DNA of 64,000 nt, from NCBI RefSeq assembly GCF_041060425.1, contig NZ_JAULBC010000001.1:1178001-1242000 (forward strand). Reading direction: 5' to 3'. This document shows, one piece after another, positions 52,452-59,962 of this stretch. Source of the DNA: Danxiaibacter flavus (GTDB lineage Bacteria > Bacteroidota > Bacteroidia > Chitinophagales > Chitinophagaceae). Position 1 is the first letter of the stretch, and each line of letters opens with the position of its first letter. Position numbers and translations under genes: made by a program. The notes beneath the pieces were generated by a model. The model had not been told where the DNA came from. It was given only the letters and a program-made list of their open reading frames with translations, and searched no databases.

Positions 52452-52575
52452 GATAAAATGAGTTTAAGGTGCGCGCAATATAATTGAGCAGTTGCGTTTA
52501 ATCTATGATTAAGGTTCCCTTTTTTGATTTGTCACCAATATCCGATAACTTAAGTGTATCAAAACTGAACGAGGT

Positions 52576-53772
52576 ATGACCATCCATCTGCCAACTAACC
52601 GTGTCGCTGCTATTGATGTCACGCGGGCTTTAACCATGCTCCTGATGATCTTTGTAAATGATCTTTGGTCATTAAGAGATATCCCCGGTTGGTTGGAACA
52701 TGTTGCAGCAAAAGACGACGGAATGGGTTTAGCAGATACTGTTTTTCCTGCATTTCTTTTTATCGTGGGATTATCCATTCCATTTGCGATTGCGGCCAGA
52801 ATAAAAAAGGGAGATGATAATCCCCATATAGTCAAACACATACTTTCGCGTTCGCTTGCATTGCTGGTGATGGGTGTTTTTCTTGTGAACGGAGAAGAAA
52901 TAAACGAAGCAGCTACCGGTATGCCAAGGGTTGTATGGAACATCATTTGCTGTACTTGTTTCATTGTACTTTGGAACGTTTATCCCAAATCAGCTAATAA
53001 ACGAATGATTAATGTGGGCAAGTCTGTTGCCCTTGTTCTTTTAGTTGTGCTTGCTATTTTTTATCGTGGCGGCAAAGCGCCCGATGTTCATTATTTTTCA
53101 ACCTCCTGGTGGGGAATATTGGGTCTCATCGGATGGTCTTATTTAGTGGGAAGTTTAGCCTGTTTTATAGCTCGTGAGAAAATTATCATAACAGTTATTT
53201 TTTGGCTGCTTTTTCTCGGTTTATGCATTGCGCGGCATGCACATGTTTTACCTCAAAACCTGGTGTTGCACGCGATTGTTGGTCCGCTCGGAGAGGGTGG
53301 CCTCGCTGCATTGGTTTTAGGAGGAGTAATAACAGGACAAATATTCCGCTACTTTATGTCAGGACAGCAATGGCAAAAGATGTTACTGACTTATTTGGTG
53401 CTTGCTATCCTGTTACTGGTTGCAGGTTTTGGCGTGCGGCCGCTAGACGGTATATCCAAGATTCGCGCCACACCAAGCTGGGTACTTATTTGCAGCTCAA
53501 TTACGTTGTTTCTTTTCATAGTAGTATTCCTTGTTGCAGATGTTTGGGGTAAAGCATCCTTGTTTAACCCAATCAAGCCTGCAGGAACAGATACCTTACT
53601 GTGTTACCTCATGCCTTATTATGCCTATGCGATTGTCGTTTTGTTCAATCTGGGTTTGCCGGGGCCATTGCTCGTCGGAGCCGTTGGATTGTTGAAATCT
53701 TTCTTTTTCTCATTAATCATGATCTGGTGCGCTGGCGGATTGAACAGGATTGGCATCAAGCTCAAACTTTAA
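52576..53772 (+). CDS. Heparan-alpha-glucosaminide N-acetyltransferase-like membrane acyltransferase (DUF5009 type)
   Basis: A 398-residue polytopic inner-membrane protein with roughly 10-11 hydrophobic helices. The N-terminal RVAAIDVTRALTMLLMIFVNDLWSLRDIPGWLEHV, then GMGLADTVFPAFLFIVGLSIPFAIAARI, is the signature of the HGSNAT/YeiB-like acyltransferase group (DUF5009). The ending has AGTDTLLCYLMPYYAYAIV. Relatives transfer acetyl groups from acetyl-CoA to sugars such as glucosamine across the membrane. Activity here is inferred. It follows the GH116 and GxxExxY genes but is on the plus strand with the SusCD locus, so it might modify the glycan product or be unrelated. Confidence 0.8.
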   Translation: MTIHLPTNRVAAIDVTRALTMLLMIFVNDLWSLRDIPGWLEHVAAKDDGMGLADTVFPAFLFIVGLSIPFAIAARIKKGDDNPHIVKHILSRSLALLVMGVFLVNGEEINEAATGMPRVVWNIICCTCFIVLWNVYPKSANKRMINVGKSVALVLLVVLAIFYRGGKAPDVHYFSTSWWGILGLIGWSYLVGSLACFIAREKIIITVIFWLLFLGLCIARHAHVLPQNLVLHAIVGPLGEGGLAALVLGGVITGQIFRYFMSGQQWQKMLLTYLVLAILLLVAGFGVRPLDGISKIRATPSWVLICSSITLFLFIVVFLVADVWGKASLFNPIKPAGTDTLLCYLMPYYAYAIVVLFNLGLPGPLLVGAVGLLKSFFFSLIMIWCAGGLNRIGIKLKL

Positions 53773-53799
53773 TTTAATTGATAATGGAAAAGAGAAAAT

Positions 53800-53860
53800 T
53801 GAAAATGAATATGCGAATGAGTGGATGTGCAAATGGGTAAATATGCGAATGTGCGAATGA
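53800..53860 (+). repeat. Octamer-type array (GTGCAAAT family)
   Basis: Degenerate 8-bp units such as ATGCGAAT, GAGTGGAT, GTGCAAAT, GGGTAAAT, ATGCGAAT, GTGCGAAT between two convergent genes. It matches the family at 29092-29130 and 60877-60908. Confidence 0.7.
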
Positions 53861-53958
53861 GCTATGGAAATTGCCTGGTTCTAATTTTGTGTACACTTCG
53901 CTACGATCATTTTCAATTTTCCCCGCCTGAATGACATCAGTCGGGCAGGAACTTTCAA

Positions 53959-54894
53959 TTATCCATTATCTAAAAACCATTCCGCAGTTTCTTTTATTGC
54001 TTGCTCATACGAAGTCGGCGTAAAAGCAAATGCTTTCTGGAATTTGGATGAATCAAATTCAAATGGATAGTCGTTCTGACACATCATTTCATTCATCTCT
54101 TTCATAAATCTGTTAAACAGGCCTGAAACAGACAGCAGCCATTTGGGTACAACCTGTACGTTGTTCTTTGCTTTCATGTATTTAGCAGCCAGATCAACAA
54201 ATTGTTTTCCTGTAAGCGCCGGCGATACGGCCGGAAGATGCCAGGTTTGACCATAGGCTTTTTCGCTTGTCGCCAGCATATATAAGGCCTTTGCTGCATC
54301 CGGTGTATAGTTAAATGATCTTGGAACATTTGCATTGCCCAGCCATTGCGCGGTTTTTCCGTTCTTCATTCTTTCAAATACCATTAGTCCTGTAGCGCTT
54401 TTATCAATGCATCTTGGTCCGTAGAAGTCAACTGCTTTTGCTATTGCAGCTTTAATTCTGCCTGCATTCATTTCATCTAAAAGCATCTGGTCAATTTCGG
54501 CTCTTAATGCGCCTTTTTTACTTATGGGTTTGAAAGGCGTTTCTTCGGTGATCTTTCCATCAACGCGGCCATACATATAAGCATTGTCAAAGAAAACAAG
54601 TTTGGCTTTGCACGCCTTACATGCTTCAATTACATTTCTCATTATAACGGGCCAGCTTTTGCGCCAGACATGAATGTTATATTCCAGGCCGACTAATAAA
54701 TAGACTATATCAGAACCATTCACGGCTTTCAATACCTGTTGATAGTTTAAAACGTCTGCAGCCATGGTTTCTGCACCGGCTACGGCTTTGGGATTCCTTG
54801 ATACGAGGCGGATGTTTTCTTTGTTTGCCAATAATACAGGAACCAGTTCTGTAGCGATTGTTCCATTTGCGCCGAGAAGAGTATGAAGTGCCAT
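53959..54894 (-). CDS. NAD(P)-binding Rossmann epimerase/dehydratase-like protein
   Basis: A 311-residue extended short-chain dehydrogenase/NAD-dependent epimerase-like protein. The nucleotide-binding N-terminus is LLGANGTIATELVPVLL. A GSDIVYLLVGLEYN strand follows, then KLVFFDNAYMYGRVDG, in which the tyrosine of the family YxxxK may be altered. RCIDKSATGLMVFERMKNGKTAQWLGNANVPRSFNYTPDAAKALYML fits sugar-nucleotide or NADH-ubiquinone-subunit-like members. The substrate is unknown. It begins 62 bp after the Crp-type gene on the same strand, suggesting co-regulation. Confidence 0.75.
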   Translation of the reverse strand: MALHTLLGANGTIATELVPVLLANKENIRLVSRNPKAVAGAETMAADVLNYQQVLKAVNGSDIVYLLVGLEYNIHVWRKSWPVIMRNVIEACKACKAKLVFFDNAYMYGRVDGKITEETPFKPISKKGALRAEIDQMLLDEMNAGRIKAAIAKAVDFYGPRCIDKSATGLMVFERMKNGKTAQWLGNANVPRSFNYTPDAAKALYMLATSEKAYGQTWHLPAVSPALTGKQFVDLAAKYMKAKNNVQVVPKWLLSVSGLFNRFMKEMNEMMCQNDYPFEFDSSKFQKAFAFTPTSYEQAIKETAEWFLDNG

Positions 54895-54956
54895 AGTTTG
54901 TTTGTTTTGTTAACACAAAGCTATGGCCGTTATGAGGCGGAAATCGTTGACTTTGG

Positions 54957-55544
54957 TTAAGAAAAAATCCGCTGCATTCTTCTTTTTCTGATGCGGCTGA
55001 GCGATTCAGGCGTGATGCCCAGGAATGATGCAATGTAATGTTGGGGAATGCGATGGATATGTTCGCCATTGTCTTCAATGGCTTTAATATAGCGCTGCTC
55101 AGGAGTTTTTAACAGCATGCTGTGCAATCTTTCTTCAAGACATGAAACAAGATATTCAGCAATGTATCGTCCAAAAAGCTCAATTCCTGGATGATGCTTG
55201 TAAAGCCATTGCAGATCGTTGTATTGAATAGCAAGGATCTCTGAATTTTCGATTGCCTCAACAGTAGCATATGATGGCGCTTGTTTAAGAAAGCTGTTAT
55301 ATGAACTTACCCAGTTATTTTCGAACGAGAAATATGTGGTGATCTCTTTTCCATCGATGGTCTGGTAATACCTGAAACTTCCGCTAAGTATAAATGCTAC
55401 TTCCTTGCATACCTTTCCCTCGGTAACAAATTTCTCTTTACGGCGGATGGTTTTATGTTGCAGCCTTTCTTCAAGATCTTTCCAGGCTTCATCATCAATG
55501 TTAACCATCTTCTTCAGGTATTCGTATAACGGAGCTGTATTCAT
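54957..55544 (-). CDS. Crp/Fnr family transcriptional regulator
   Basis: A 195-residue regulator with a cyclic-nucleotide-binding-type jelly roll (about 15-125; EKFVTEGKVCKEVAFILSGSFRYYQTIDGKEITTYFSFENNWVSSYNSFLKQAPSYATVEAIENSEILAI) and a C-terminal HTH (about 150-190; RIPQHYIASFLGITPESLSRIRKRR). It lacks the cAMP-binding residues of true Crp, as most Bacteroidota members do, so the effector is unknown. It lies between the LytTR regulator and the Rossmann protein, in one minus-strand run. It probably controls the neighbouring gene, but that is a guess. Confidence 0.88.
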   Translation of the reverse strand: MNTAPLYEYLKKMVNIDDEAWKDLEERLQHKTIRRKEKFVTEGKVCKEVAFILSGSFRYYQTIDGKEITTYFSFENNWVSSYNSFLKQAPSYATVEAIENSEILAIQYNDLQWLYKHHPGIELFGRYIAEYLVSCLEERLHSMLLKTPEQRYIKAIEDNGEHIHRIPQHYIASFLGITPESLSRIRKRRMQRIFS

Positions 55545-55601
55545 GCTTCAACCAGATTGGTAATAAATCAACTACAATAGTTAAAAGATAAAGAAAAAAA
55601 A

Positions 55602-56336
55602 CTAGATGCCCAGCACCTCTTTCATTCGCGCATAGCCTGCTTTACTCACTGGTAAGCGGGCGCCGGTATTCAGCAGCACAAGGTGACTGTCTTTCTCGTA
55701 AGGATCGATACGTGTGATCAGTTGTGTGTTTACAATGTATGAACGATGAACGCGAACGAATTGCTGCGACGGCAAACTTTGTTCAAAAAAAGTCATCGTT
55801 TTCTTTTTAAGAAAGGAGCCTTCTGCTGTATATATTTTTACATAATCATCGGCGGCCTCAAGGTATTGGATCTGTGCAACGGGAATAATTTTGATCTTCC
55901 CGCCGTCTTTTAAAACGATGCGGCTGCTTTGTGTTGGAGAAAGGGATGCTGTTTCAAGAATAGCTTCAGTTTTTTCAACAGATGGTTTCGCCTGTTGCAA
56001 TAACTTCTGCATGGCTTTGTCAAATCTTTCTTTACTAAAGGGTTTGAGAAGATAATCTACGGCGTGCGCTTCAAACGCCTTGATTGCATATTCTTCGAAA
56101 GCAGTTGTGAAGATAACGTTAGGCGGAGTTTCAATCAATTCCAGCATTTCAAAGCCGTTTATCTTCGGCATTTGGATATCGAGGAAAATCAGGTCCGGCT
56201 GGTGTTGCTGAATAGCCTTTACACCTTCGAAACCATCATTGCATTCCTGCACAATTTCTATTTCAGGATATCCTTGCAAATATTCTCTTACAATCACTCT
56301 TGCCAGTGGTTCATCATCTATTAATATAGCTTTCAT
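55602..56336 (-). CDS. LytTR family response regulator
   Basis: A 244-residue two-component response regulator. The receiver domain (1-125) has the acidic pocket Asp7-Asp8, phosphoacceptor Asp53 in LIFLDIQMPKINGFEML, and the LLKPF lysine. The LytTR DNA-binding domain (about 145-244) shows YLEAADDYVKIYTAEGSFLKKKTM and FVRVHRSYIVNTQLI. The histidine kinase gene upstream is its likely partner, but unusually 333 bp of repeat-rich DNA separate the two. A heptamer array ends 16 bp before the start codon. Confidence 0.93.
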   Translation of the reverse strand: MKAILIDDEPLARVIVREYLQGYPEIEIVQECNDGFEGVKAIQQHQPDLIFLDIQMPKINGFEMLELIETPPNVIFTTAFEEYAIKAFEAHAVDYLLKPFSKERFDKAMQKLLQQAKPSVEKTEAILETASLSPTQSSRIVLKDGGKIKIIPVAQIQYLEAADDYVKIYTAEGSFLKKKTMTFFEQSLPSQQFVRVHRSYIVNTQLITRIDPYEKDSHLVLLNTGARLPVSKAGYARMKEVLGI

Positions 56337-56352
56337 CTGTGTTGTATTTAAA

Positions 56353-56387
56353 GCGCAAAGCTTAAAGCGTAAAGCTCAAAGCTTAGT
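56353..56387 (-). repeat. GCTTAAA-type heptamer array before the LytTR gene
   Basis: Five 7-mers in register (GCGCAAA, GCTTAAA, GCGTAAA, GCTCAAA, GCTTAGT) ending 16 bp from the start codon of the minus-strand regulator gene. On the minus strand they include TAAGCTTTG, one base off the -7 consensus spacing. Confidence 0.75.
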
Positions 56388-56444
56388 GCCAACCGTTAAA
56401 ATAATATGCTTCAACTACTAGTTTTTCGTCCTTTTGTGTTTGTC

Positions 56445-56472
56445 ACTTTCTTTTTCTTGAAAAAAAGAAAGT
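56445..56472. repeat. Hairpin element ACTTTCTTTTT / AAAAAGAAAGT
   Basis: A perfect 11-bp inverted repeat (56445-56455 with 56462-56472) and a CTTGAA loop, followed by AACCAAAGAAAATTC. I recall similar AAAGAAAGTAACCAAAGAAA sequences as dispersed repeats in other bacteria; a genome search would confirm. Confidence 0.6.
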
Positions 56473-56645
56473 AACCAAAGAAAATTCAAGGCAAACCCGA
56501 TCCCTCCGGGCGTTTTGCCGGGCCATCTCCTCCCCATGTGCAACTTACATCACGAATTAAGTCAGCTTTTGTTGTCCGTCATTGATTGGATGAGGTTTTT
56601 CGCTAAAGTCAGAGACGCTTGCCAAAACCAAACGACCCGCATTTT

Positions 56646-56708
56646 CAATTGTCAACTTTCAATTGTCAATTATAAATTCTCAATTCTCAATTCTCCATTC
56701 TCACTCAT
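56646..56708 (-). repeat. CAATTGT/CAATTCT heptamer array overlapping the kinase 3' end
   Basis: Nine 7-mers in register: CAATTGT, CAACTTT, CAATTGT, CAATTAT, AAATTCT, CAATTCT twice, CCATTCT, CACTCAT. The kinase stop codon (56670-56672) and its last twelve or so codons are made of this array. Confidence 0.8.
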
Positions 56709-57743
56709 CTGCGGCACTACTATCGTTGTTATAAATGTGTCATTATGTTTTTCTGTCTGCAAAAGGTCCTGTCTTGCATACAGCAGAAATAATCTTCTTT
56801 TTATAGAGGCAAGTCCGAAGCCTGTTCCCTGTAGTGGTTGAGAAGTCTCAGGATCAAAAGGATTACTTACAGAAATAACCAGGTGCCCGTTTTCGCTTGC
56901 AGCATTAATGCGGATGATTACTTCTCCTACAGTATCATACAACCCAAATTTAATGGCGTTTTCCACAACCGGTTGCAACAGCAGGGGAGGGATCTTCATT
57001 TGAAGTGAAGCTTCATCATGTTTTAATTCTGTTTGTAACCGGTAGCCAAAACGTACTTTTTCAATATCCAGGTATAGTTGCAGGTATTCCAGTTCTTCAG
57101 AAAGATTGGTTAGCTGCTGATCATCCCTGCGTAATGTTCCCCTCAAAAAATCGCTCAACTGCTGTATCATATGCCTCGCTTTTTCCGGTTGCATTCCGGT
57201 AAGCGCACTTATTGAATTTAAGCTGTTAAACAAAAAGTGAGGTTGCAGCTGCTGCCTGAGTTTAAATAATTCAGCTTCTCTTGTAAGTCTTTCCGCTTCA
57301 GCATTCCGGGCGTCAATACGTTTCTGTTCTTCCTGTGTGTACCAAAGCAGGCTGATAAATGCCATACAGCTTACCATTGAGAATGCAATGGCAAAACGGA
57401 TTGGCAATGATTTGCTGTACAATGTTAAATAATGTTCGTCATCAGGAAACAAATGAACCAAAATCAGCCTTGAGATACACAGCCAGACAGAACTTATGCC
57501 TATACCCACGATCAGCACATACCAGTATTTTTCCCGCCTCGGCAGGTAATACTTCATGTTATTAAAAATAAGCAGGCAGCCCGCTGAGAGCAGCACATTG
57601 CTAATAAGGCTGTCAGTAATAACCTGTACGTTAGTCAGTTCAAAGTTGGTTAACGCAATCGCGTGGATGATACTTATTGTTGTCCACCAGATTGCGTTAA
57701 TCAGCAAAAGTCTTTTTTGTGACGAAGCGGTAAGTGTGTTCAA
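56670..57743 (-). CDS. LytS/YpdA-type sensor histidine kinase
   Basis: A 357-residue integral membrane kinase with four or five TM helices (about 10-140), a short coiled coil rich in Glu and Arg (EEQKRIDARNAEAERLTREAELFKLRQQ), and the His_kinase domain with phospho-His169 in QLQPHFLFNSLNSISALT. The ATPase domain shows MKIPPLLLQPVVENAIKFGLY (N box) and GTGFGLASIKRRL (G box). It should phosphorylate the LytTR regulator encoded downstream. The C-terminal residues SENGELRIENL come from an intergenic-style heptamer array and so are likely an accidental extension. The DUF4288 gene ends 7 bp before it, suggesting a common transcript. Confidence 0.92.
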   Translation of the reverse strand: MNTLTASSQKRLLLINAIWWTTISIIHAIALTNFELTNVQVITDSLISNVLLSAGCLLIFNNMKYYLPRREKYWYVLIVGIGISSVWLCISRLILVHLFPDDEHYLTLYSKSLPIRFAIAFSMVSCMAFISLLWYTQEEQKRIDARNAEAERLTREAELFKLRQQLQPHFLFNSLNSISALTGMQPEKARHMIQQLSDFLRGTLRRDDQQLTNLSEELEYLQLYLDIEKVRFGYRLQTELKHDEASLQMKIPPLLLQPVVENAIKFGLYDTVGEVIIRINAASENGHLVISVSNPFDPETSQPLQGTGFGLASIKRRLFLLYARQDLLQTEKHNDTFITTIVVPQMSENGELRIENL

Positions 57744-57750
57744 ATGAATG

Positions 57751-58110
57751 TTAATTTAACCTGATGCACTGATGCGTACTGTTCTCCAGTAAGTGTGTTG
57801 CTTTCAGTTTCGTTACACGAATATAAATATCGGCATCGTCTTCTTCATGAATGCGGGAATACATTTCCGCGCCGTCAATAAGATCATCCAGTTTAAATAC
57901 TTCAGGAACATCAATAAACTTCCAGTGAACCGGTTTTTGTGAAGCGTTCAAAAAGTTGTCCTGCTCTCTTTCGCCAATCTTCCTGGCTTTATAAAAAGCA
58001 TGTAGTTCATCATCGGCCATTACAAGCCTGAGTTGTTCATCAAACTGAGGAGTGTGAGAACCATCTCCACAAATTATCCGGTAAACGAGTTTGGCGAGAT
58101 ACCATTGCAT
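57751..58110 (-). CDS. DUF4288 domain-containing protein
   Basis: A 119-residue soluble protein that begins MQWYLAKLVYRIICGDGSHTPQFDEQLRLV, the usual start of the DUF4288 family, and continues with FIDVPEVFKLDDLIDGAEMYSRIHEEDDADIYI. The family has no known function. The gene ends 7 bp before the histidine kinase gene on the same strand and follows the NTF2-like gene by 50 bp, so it is probably part of the envelope-sensing operon described below. Confidence 0.82.
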   Translation of the reverse strand: MQWYLAKLVYRIICGDGSHTPQFDEQLRLVMADDELHAFYKARKIGEREQDNFLNASQKPVHWKFIDVPEVFKLDDLIDGAEMYSRIHEEDDADIYIRVTKLKATHLLENSTHQCIRLN

Positions 58111-58160
58111 AGCTTGGAATTTTTGTAGTCAGACAATTGAATTATGAAGGTGTTATATGC

Positions 58161-58661
58161 TTAGAAAAGCGCTGAAAACAGTCTTTTGAAAAAGCCCGGT
58201 TTCGGCATAACATTATTGTGCAGTGATGTTATTTTCCATTCGCCATCCTGCAGTATAAGAACATGGGTGTGATAAGCGTACGTTGAGCTGGCAACCTTTG
58301 CCTGCCATCTGTTGTATAAAGCAAGCTTAACATGAACTATGGCAGTGTTGCTGTTCAATATTTTCACTTTGCTTATATCGGCAGAAAGTGTAGTGCCGTC
58401 ATCATTGTGATTGAGCAATTTATCATATTTGGCGGAAGCGCCTGAGCATCCTGAAACCTGGTTCTGAAAATTCACAAAATCACAGTCGTTTGTAAAGCAG
58501 GAAGTAAAGCGTGCTTTGTCGTTATTACTCCATGCCTCTCTGAGTGTCTCATACACTTTGCGAACATTCCTTTCATCTGCGGACATGACCATTTCATTTA
58601 CAGTCACTGCATAATACCTGTCAACAGGTGCTTGTACTGATGATTGAAGGGAGATTGTCAT
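58161..58661 (-). CDS. SnoaL/NTF2-like protein (SgcJ/EcaC-DUF4440 type)
   Basis: A 166-residue protein with the cone-shaped NTF2-like fold: VRKVYETLREAWSNNDKARFTSCFTNDCDFVNFQ, then a middle strand HVKLALYNRWQAKVASSTYAYHTHVLILQDGEWKITSLHN. No catalytic residues are clear and no signal peptide is evident, so it is likely a small-molecule binding or enzyme-like domain of unknown role. The frame opens at 58685; I use the Met at 58661. It sits between the LiaF-like gene and the DUF4288 gene, all on the minus strand with short gaps. Confidence 0.7.
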   Translation of the reverse strand: MTISLQSSVQAPVDRYYAVTVNEMVMSADERNVRKVYETLREAWSNNDKARFTSCFTNDCDFVNFQNQVSGCSGASAKYDKLLNHNDDGTTLSADISKVKILNSNTAIVHVKLALYNRWQAKVASSTYAYHTHVLILQDGEWKITSLHNNVMPKPGFFKRLFSALF

Positions 58662-58725
58662 AACGTCTACTTTGTGTGTTAGCAATAATGGCTTTTACAG
58701 GGATGTTGGGTTGGTATGTTACCGA

Positions 58726-59502
58726 TTAGTAGCTATTGATTTCAATACCTCCAAAGACGCATGTGCCTTTTATGATAAGGATCTTGTTGCTGTCAATCTC
58801 GGTGTTAATAAACTGTCTTTTGTCCTCGATTCCGCCAAATACAGCTGCCATTTCGCTTTTCACATCCCAGTTGGAAGGGACGATCAGTTTTGTGCCGCCG
58901 AATATGTTGGTTACGTCTATGATCACTCTTCCCTGGATATCTGCTTTTGTAAGATCAATTTCAGATCCGCCCATAAAGCTGGTGATATCGCCGCCTTTAA
59001 AGTTTTTTGAAAGGATCACTTTTTTTGTTGATCCGAAGACCGCTGTTGCGTCCAGGTATTCACCATCGCCGGAATTGATTACATCTGCCGCCGTTTGATG
59101 GTGCTGCTCCATTTTTTCACGCCATTCATCACGCCATTGTTGTTTAAAACGGTCTTTCCATTCGTCTCTGTGACGGAAATGTTTCGGGCGGAAGATAAGC
59201 ACGAGACCCACTGCCATAATACAGATCGGCGCAATGTAGTTGTGAAGGTTAATGTCCTGCACATATTTATCAGCAATAAATAAACCGCCGATAAGTAACA
59301 GGATATATCCGCCTATATTTCTGAAACGATGTTTTATAAGTGTTATAAGTCCGATAACCACCAGGATCATTGGCCATTCAAAAATCCAGCCCGGAATGCC
59401 AGCGCCCATCTTGTAAGCCAGTAATAAGGCGCCACCAATGAGAAAAAATATGCCGACTAATGCTCCACCGCCTCTGCGCCCTCTTAGTCTATTAGGTTCC
59501 AT
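58726..59502 (-). CDS. LiaF-like membrane protein (LiaI/LiaF-type TM region plus toast-rack C-terminal domain)
   Basis: A 258-residue protein. The N-terminal half has four TM helices: VGIFFLIGGALLLAY, WIFEWPMILVVIGLITLI, IGGYILLLIGGLFIA and YIAPICIMAVGLVLIF (about 12-105). A charged linker (RHRDEWKDRFKQQWRDEWREKMEQHH) follows. The C-terminal part (about 145-258) repeats the LiaF/adhesin pattern: DATAVFGSTKKVILSKNFKGGDITSFMGGSEIDLTKADIQG, VTNIFGGTKLIVP, AAVFGGIEDKR and GTCVFGGIEINSY. LiaF proteins inhibit a cell-envelope-stress two-component system in Firmicutes. This one is followed on the same strand by a kinase and a LytTR regulator, which suggests the same kind of role here. Start chosen at the second Met. 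Confidence 0.82.
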   Translation of the reverse strand: MEPNRLRGRRGGGALVGIFFLIGGALLLAYKMGAGIPGWIFEWPMILVVIGLITLIKHRFRNIGGYILLLIGGLFIADKYVQDINLHNYIAPICIMAVGLVLIFRPKHFRHRDEWKDRFKQQWRDEWREKMEQHHQTAADVINSGDGEYLDATAVFGSTKKVILSKNFKGGDITSFMGGSEIDLTKADIQGRVIIDVTNIFGGTKLIVPSNWDVKSEMAAVFGGIEDKRQFINTEIDSNKILIIKGTCVFGGIEINSY

Positions 59503-59627
59503 ACAAGTCATTTTTATTTTTTTGTTTGATAGAACAAAGCTATTACGCTGATAGCCACCGACAAACGGCTAATAGGGCGTTAAGCTGAAATGGTAGGTAA
59601 ATGGCGGAAAATGGTAGGCGAAAGAAG

Positions 59628-59742
59628 AAGACCGTAAGAGAGGAAGACGTGTAAGACCGTAAGACCGTAAGAGAGTAAGACGTGTAAGACGTGTAAGACA
59701 AGAAAAGACCCGTAAGATAGTAAGAGAGTAAGACAGTAAGAG
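59628..59742 (+). repeat. GTAAGACC/GAGTAAGA short tandem array
   Basis: Degenerate 8-9 bp units such as CCGTAAGA, GAGGAAGA, CGTGTAAGA, CCGTAAGA, GAGTAAGA, CGTGTAAGA and CAGTAAGA. Most units are 8 bp, with a few of 9 bp; it resembles the other arrays but with a different period. Confidence 0.6.
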
Positions 59743-59835
59743 GTGTGCCGTGTGTCTCAAGCCTTAAACCTTACGCCTGACACCCGAAAAGAAAAACCTG
59801 CCTACAAAAAGTAAACGGCTCTGGAATATGGAAAA

Positions 59836-59870
59836 GCTGATAGCTGACTGCTGATAGCTGACAGCTATTC
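59836..59870 (+). repeat. GCTGATA heptamer array (upstream copy)
   Basis: Five 7-mers in register (GCTGATA, GCTGACT, GCTGATA, GCTGACA, GCTATTC), following the first GCCTAC(A)AAAAGTAAACGGCTC block. Confidence 0.8.
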
Positions 59871-59885
59871 TGATACCTCAAAAAA

Positions 59886-59912
59886 AAGCCGCCTACCAAA
59901 AGTAAACGGCTC
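59886..59912 (-). terminator. Intrinsic terminator of dapD
   Basis: On the minus strand, AGCCGTTTAC pairs with GTAGGCGGCT (with two U-G pairs) around TTTTG, followed by seven T. A degenerate second copy of the same stem lies about 92 bp further downstream (59797-59820). Confidence 0.75.
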
Positions 59913-59927
59913 TCAAATATGGAAAAA

Positions 59928-59962
59928 GCTGATAGCTCACAGCTAATAGCTGACAGCTACTA
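59928..59962 (-). repeat. GCTGATA heptamer array reaching the dapD stop codon
   Basis: Five 7-mers in register (GCTGATA, GCTCACA, GCTAATA, GCTGACA, GCTACTA). The last unit contains the dapD stop codon at 59960-59962. Confidence 0.8.

Larger units (their letters stand above)
56337..56669. other. Repeat-rich 333-bp spacer between kinase and regulator genes
   Basis: It contains, from left, the heptamer array 56353-56387, a strong hairpin at 56445-56472 and a GC-richer element with facing GGCAAACCCG and CGTTTTGCC arms (56491-56519). The CAATTGT heptamer array then enters the kinase gene. No gene is seen. Partner kinase/regulator genes usually touch, so this looks like an insertion of mobile or self-copying repeat DNA. 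Confidence 0.6.
59503..59959. other. Repeat-dense 457-bp spacer between dapD and the LiaF-like gene
   Basis: Holds, in order, a CCGTAAGA/GAGTAAGA array (about 59628-59742), a CCTGACA-type sequence, and two copies of a 40-bp block (59797-59835 and 59891-59927; GCCTAC(C/A)AAAAGTAAACGGCTC) each followed by a GCTGATA heptamer array. The whole set separates two minus-strand genes. No gene is recognised. Confidence 0.6.

Noticed and set aside
59569..59760. Minus-strand frame rich in Leu, Thr, Arg and Ser
   Set aside because: A product of the GTAAGACC-type tandem array, not a gene.
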